NCBI GenBank assembly: GCA_902774245.1
Contig: CACYHQ010000005.1
Coordinates: 140,437 to 204,436, forward strand
DNA length: 64,000 nucleotides
DNA from: an uncultured bacterium
Lineage (GTDB): Bacteria; Verrucomicrobiota; Lentisphaeria; Victivallales; UBA1829
Reading direction: 5' to 3'
Positions 62,315-64,000 of this stretch are shown in pieces. Each line of letters begins with the position of its first letter. Position 1 is the stretch's first letter. Position numbers and translations under genes: made by a program. A model generated the notes under the pieces. That model searched no databases and was not told where the DNA came from. It saw only the letters and a program-made list of their open reading frames with translations.

Positions 62315-63094
62315 TCACCCCAGGGCCACGTCGAGGGCCATCATCAGGGAGAATCCAGCGGCGAACGAGACGACGCCCCAGTCGGAATGCCTGCCCGCGG
62401 ACATTTCCGGGATCAGTTCCTCCACGACCACATAAAGCATCGCGCCCGCGGCGAAACTCAGCAGATACGGCATGGCTGGGACGATGAGGCCTGCGGCGGC
62501 TACGGTCAGCGCGCCGAAGACCGGTTCCACGATGCCCGACAGTCCGCCGTACAGGAACGACCGCGTCCGGCTTTTTCCCTCGAAATGGAGCGGCATGGAA
62601 ATGATCGCGCCCTCGGGGAAATTCTGGATGGCGATGCCGATCGACAGCGCGAGCGCGCCGCCCGCCGTAATGTCGTCCGATCCGGCGAGAAGTCCCGCAT
62701 AGACCACGCCCACGGCCATCCCCTCAGGGATGTTGTGCAGCGTCACGGCCAGCACCATTTTCGCCGTGCGCGAAAGACGGCTCGCCGGCCCCTCGGCGCT
62801 TGTGGTGTTCCGGTGCAGATGCGGCGTCAGATGGTCCAGCAACAGCAGGAACATGATTCCGAGCAGGAATCCGACCACAGCCGGGAGAAACGAGAGCCGT
62901 CCAAGTTTGCCCGATTGCTCCATGGCGGGGATCAGCAGGCTCCACACGGACGCCGCCACCATCACGCCCGAGGCGAATCCGGTCATGACACGCTGCAACG
63001 TGTCGTTCAATGCCCGCCGCATGAAGAAAACACAGCCCGCGCCGCCGACCGTCCCGGCCAGGGGGATTAACAGTCCCAGCACAACATCTCGCAT
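62315..63094 (-). CDS. ZIP family metal transporter
   Basis: A 259-residue inner-membrane protein with about eight helices that should carry Zn2+ or a related divalent metal. ATG 63094 is chosen because AAGGAG precedes it; a longer upstream frame is non-conserved. The metal-binding helices have HNIPEGMAVGVVYAG and IAIQNFPEGAIISMP, both typical of ZIP. The first His motif HLTPHLHRN lies in the loop between helices 3 and 4. It has its own promoter. Confidence 0.93.
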   Translation of the reverse strand: MRDVVLGLLIPLAGTVGGAGCVFFMRRALNDTLQRVMTGFASGVMVAASVWSLLIPAMEQSGKLGRLSFLPAVVGFLLGIMFLLLLDHLTPHLHRNTTSAEGPASRLSRTAKMVLAVTLHNIPEGMAVGVVYAGLLAGSDDITAGGALALSIGIAIQNFPEGAIISMPLHFEGKSRTRSFLYGGLSGIVEPVFGALTVAAAGLIVPAMPYLLSFAAGAMLYVVVEELIPEMSAGRHSDWGVVSFAAGFSLMMALDVALG

Positions 63095-63128
63095 GTTCCG
63101 TTCTCCTTCGTGACTCCGTTTTTTTATT

Positions 63129-63156
63129 AATATAGCACGCCTCCCCCGGAAAACAA
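63129..63156 (-). promoter_or_regulatory. Promoter of the ZIP transporter gene
   Basis: On the minus strand TTGTTT (63151-63156) and TATATT (63129-63134) are separated by 16 bases, about 35 bases before the start codon. Confidence 0.6.
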
Positions 63157-63186
63157 TCCGAAGGGACAAAAATGTATTATTTCGCC

Positions 63187-63867
63187 TCAGCTCCGAAGAA
63201 AATCCAGCACGGCCCGGTTGAAATCCCGCGGATTCCGGTTCGCGATGAAGTGATTTCCCTTCACGAAAACGAATTTTGCGTCCGGGATGGCTTCCGCAAT
63301 CAGACGCGTATGCACCTCTTTGATCATATCGCGCGTTCCGGCGATGACCAGCGTTTTCGCCCGGATCCCGGCAAGCTCCGCCGGAGACACGTCCGGTTCG
63401 TTCACCATCAAGCCGAGCATCTCCGCATTCCGTCCGGCGGATTCGCTTTTCGCGGAGAAACACCTTGCGATCCTGTATCCGATCTCGATCGGGATCTGGA
63501 CGCGCCTTTTTACGCCGGATGCGTTCAGATTTGCGCCGTTCAGGATCAGCCGGTCGACACGTTCGGGATGCTGCATGGCAAACACCATCGCGACATTCGC
63601 GCCGTCCGAAAACCCGAGCAGATGAGCCTTTTCAATCTGATGTTCGTCCATGAACCCCAGCAGATCGGCTGCGAACTGCCGTATCGTGAACGGCATCGTG
63701 CCCCGCGGCGTCCGGCCGTGTCCTCTGGTGTCAATCGCGTATACATGGTACTGCCCGGCAAACGCGTTGATCTGCCCCTTGAAATAACCGGAATCCGCCC
63801 CGTTTCCATGAAGCAGGATCAGAGGTCTCCCCGTTCCTTTTTCGAGGTAAAAATGTCTGATATCCAT
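63187..63867 (-). CDS. Alpha/beta-hydrolase
   Basis: A 226-residue alpha/beta-hydrolase starting at ATG 63867. The oxyanion region is ILLHGNGADSGYF, the strand-4 region is YAIDTRGHGRT, the nucleophile elbow is GFSDGANVAM (GxSxG), the acid is in GTRDMIKE and the His in GNHFIA. Substrate is not predictable. It lies 16 bases after uvrA and is probably cotranscribed with it. Confidence 0.9.
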   Translation of the reverse strand: MDIRHFYLEKGTGRPLILLHGNGADSGYFKGQINAFAGQYHVYAIDTRGHGRTPRGTMPFTIRQFAADLLGFMDEHQIEKAHLLGFSDGANVAMVFAMQHPERVDRLILNGANLNASGVKRRVQIPIEIGYRIARCFSAKSESAGRNAEMLGLMVNEPDVSPAELAGIRAKTLVIAGTRDMIKEVHTRLIAEAIPDAKFVFVKGNHFIANRNPRDFNRAVLDFLRS

Positions 63868-63883
63868 CAAAAGCTCCGTATGC

Positions 63884-64000
63884 TCAGAGGAATCCGCCTG
63901 TGCGGCTTTCCTTGCACCTTCGGATCTCGTCCGGCGTGCCGCACGCGACGATCCGTCCGCCCGCCTTGCCGCCGCCCGGCCCCATGTCGATCACATAATC
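63884..64000 (-). CDS. uvrA: Excinuclease ABC subunit A, C-terminal end (runs off the window)
   Basis: The last 39 codons of a leftward gene end at 63884 with TGA. The translation [19 protein letters not shown] then CGTPDEI matches the UvrA C-terminus (the DxxIDLGPxGGxxGGxIVAxGTP block after Walker B), and it ends in TGGFL, also typical. UvrA recognises DNA damage for nucleotide excision repair. The rest lies outside the window. Confidence 0.9.
   Translation of the reverse strand, partial: DYVIDMGPGGGKAGGRIVACGTPDEIRRCKESRTGGFL

Overview
The window is 64 kb of a gene-dense, moderately GC-rich bacterial chromosome. It carries about 46 protein genes, two tRNAs (Val-TAC, Gly-CCC), one strong riboswitch and many clear sigma70-type promoters. 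It contains no IS element, CRISPR array, rRNA or prophage. The gene mix suggests a Gram-negative polysaccharide degrader: five glycoside hydrolases (two GH2, GH29, GH43, GH51), many lipoproteins, LpoB and YcfL homologues, PBP1C with alpha-2-macroglobulin, and a Pmp/RTX-type surface protein. I would guess a gut member of the PVC group such as Lentisphaerota or Verrucomicrobiota. That is inference, because the window holds no rRNA.

Layout: 1-690, start of a secreted GH2 enzyme. 966-4980, a hybrid histidine kinase and a membrane-anchored solute-binding protein. 5268-8766, tRNA-Val, aspS, a lytic transglycosylase and a DUF3047 protein. 9121-15024, a six-gene envelope cluster (PEGA protein, CsgG-like protein, COG3014 lipoprotein, ycfL, lpoB, CsgG-fold lipoprotein). 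15116-17824, a beta-helix/RTX protein behind a cobalamin riboswitch and terminator. 18314-21592, GH2 and galE. 21789-25451, an accessory islet in which one ribosome-site/signal-peptide module occurs three times and two copies bracket a rhuM cassette. 25767-28960, GH29 fucosidase and a LacI regulator. 28988-34163, GNAT, recN, then nth, a DUF374 acyltransferase and cinA. 34356-39927, MalK-type ATPase, serC, corA, fmdB-like, rsmA and ybaK. 40209-47443, alpha-2-macroglobulin and pbpC. 47733-53351, glycyl-tRNA synthetase, LolA-like lipoproteins, GH51. 53390-57473, tRNA-Gly, gyrA, folP. 57571-60039, GH43 and a decayed AbrB/Doc toxin-antitoxin pair whose toxin is fused to a GH43 tail. 60251-64000, AGCS symporter, hydrolases, a ZIP transporter and the end of uvrA.

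The promoters share an unusually uniform form: TTGAAA, TTGATT or TTGACT, 16-17 bases, then TATATT. The most interesting points are the cobalamin riboswitch controlling a giant surface protein rather than a B12 gene, the Doc-GH43 chimera, the signal-peptide repeats around rhuM, two almost identical promoters (gyrA and GH43), an alternating purine-pyrimidine tract touching the gyrA promoter, a structured glycyl-tRNA synthetase leader, and histone-H1-like tails on unrelated proteins.
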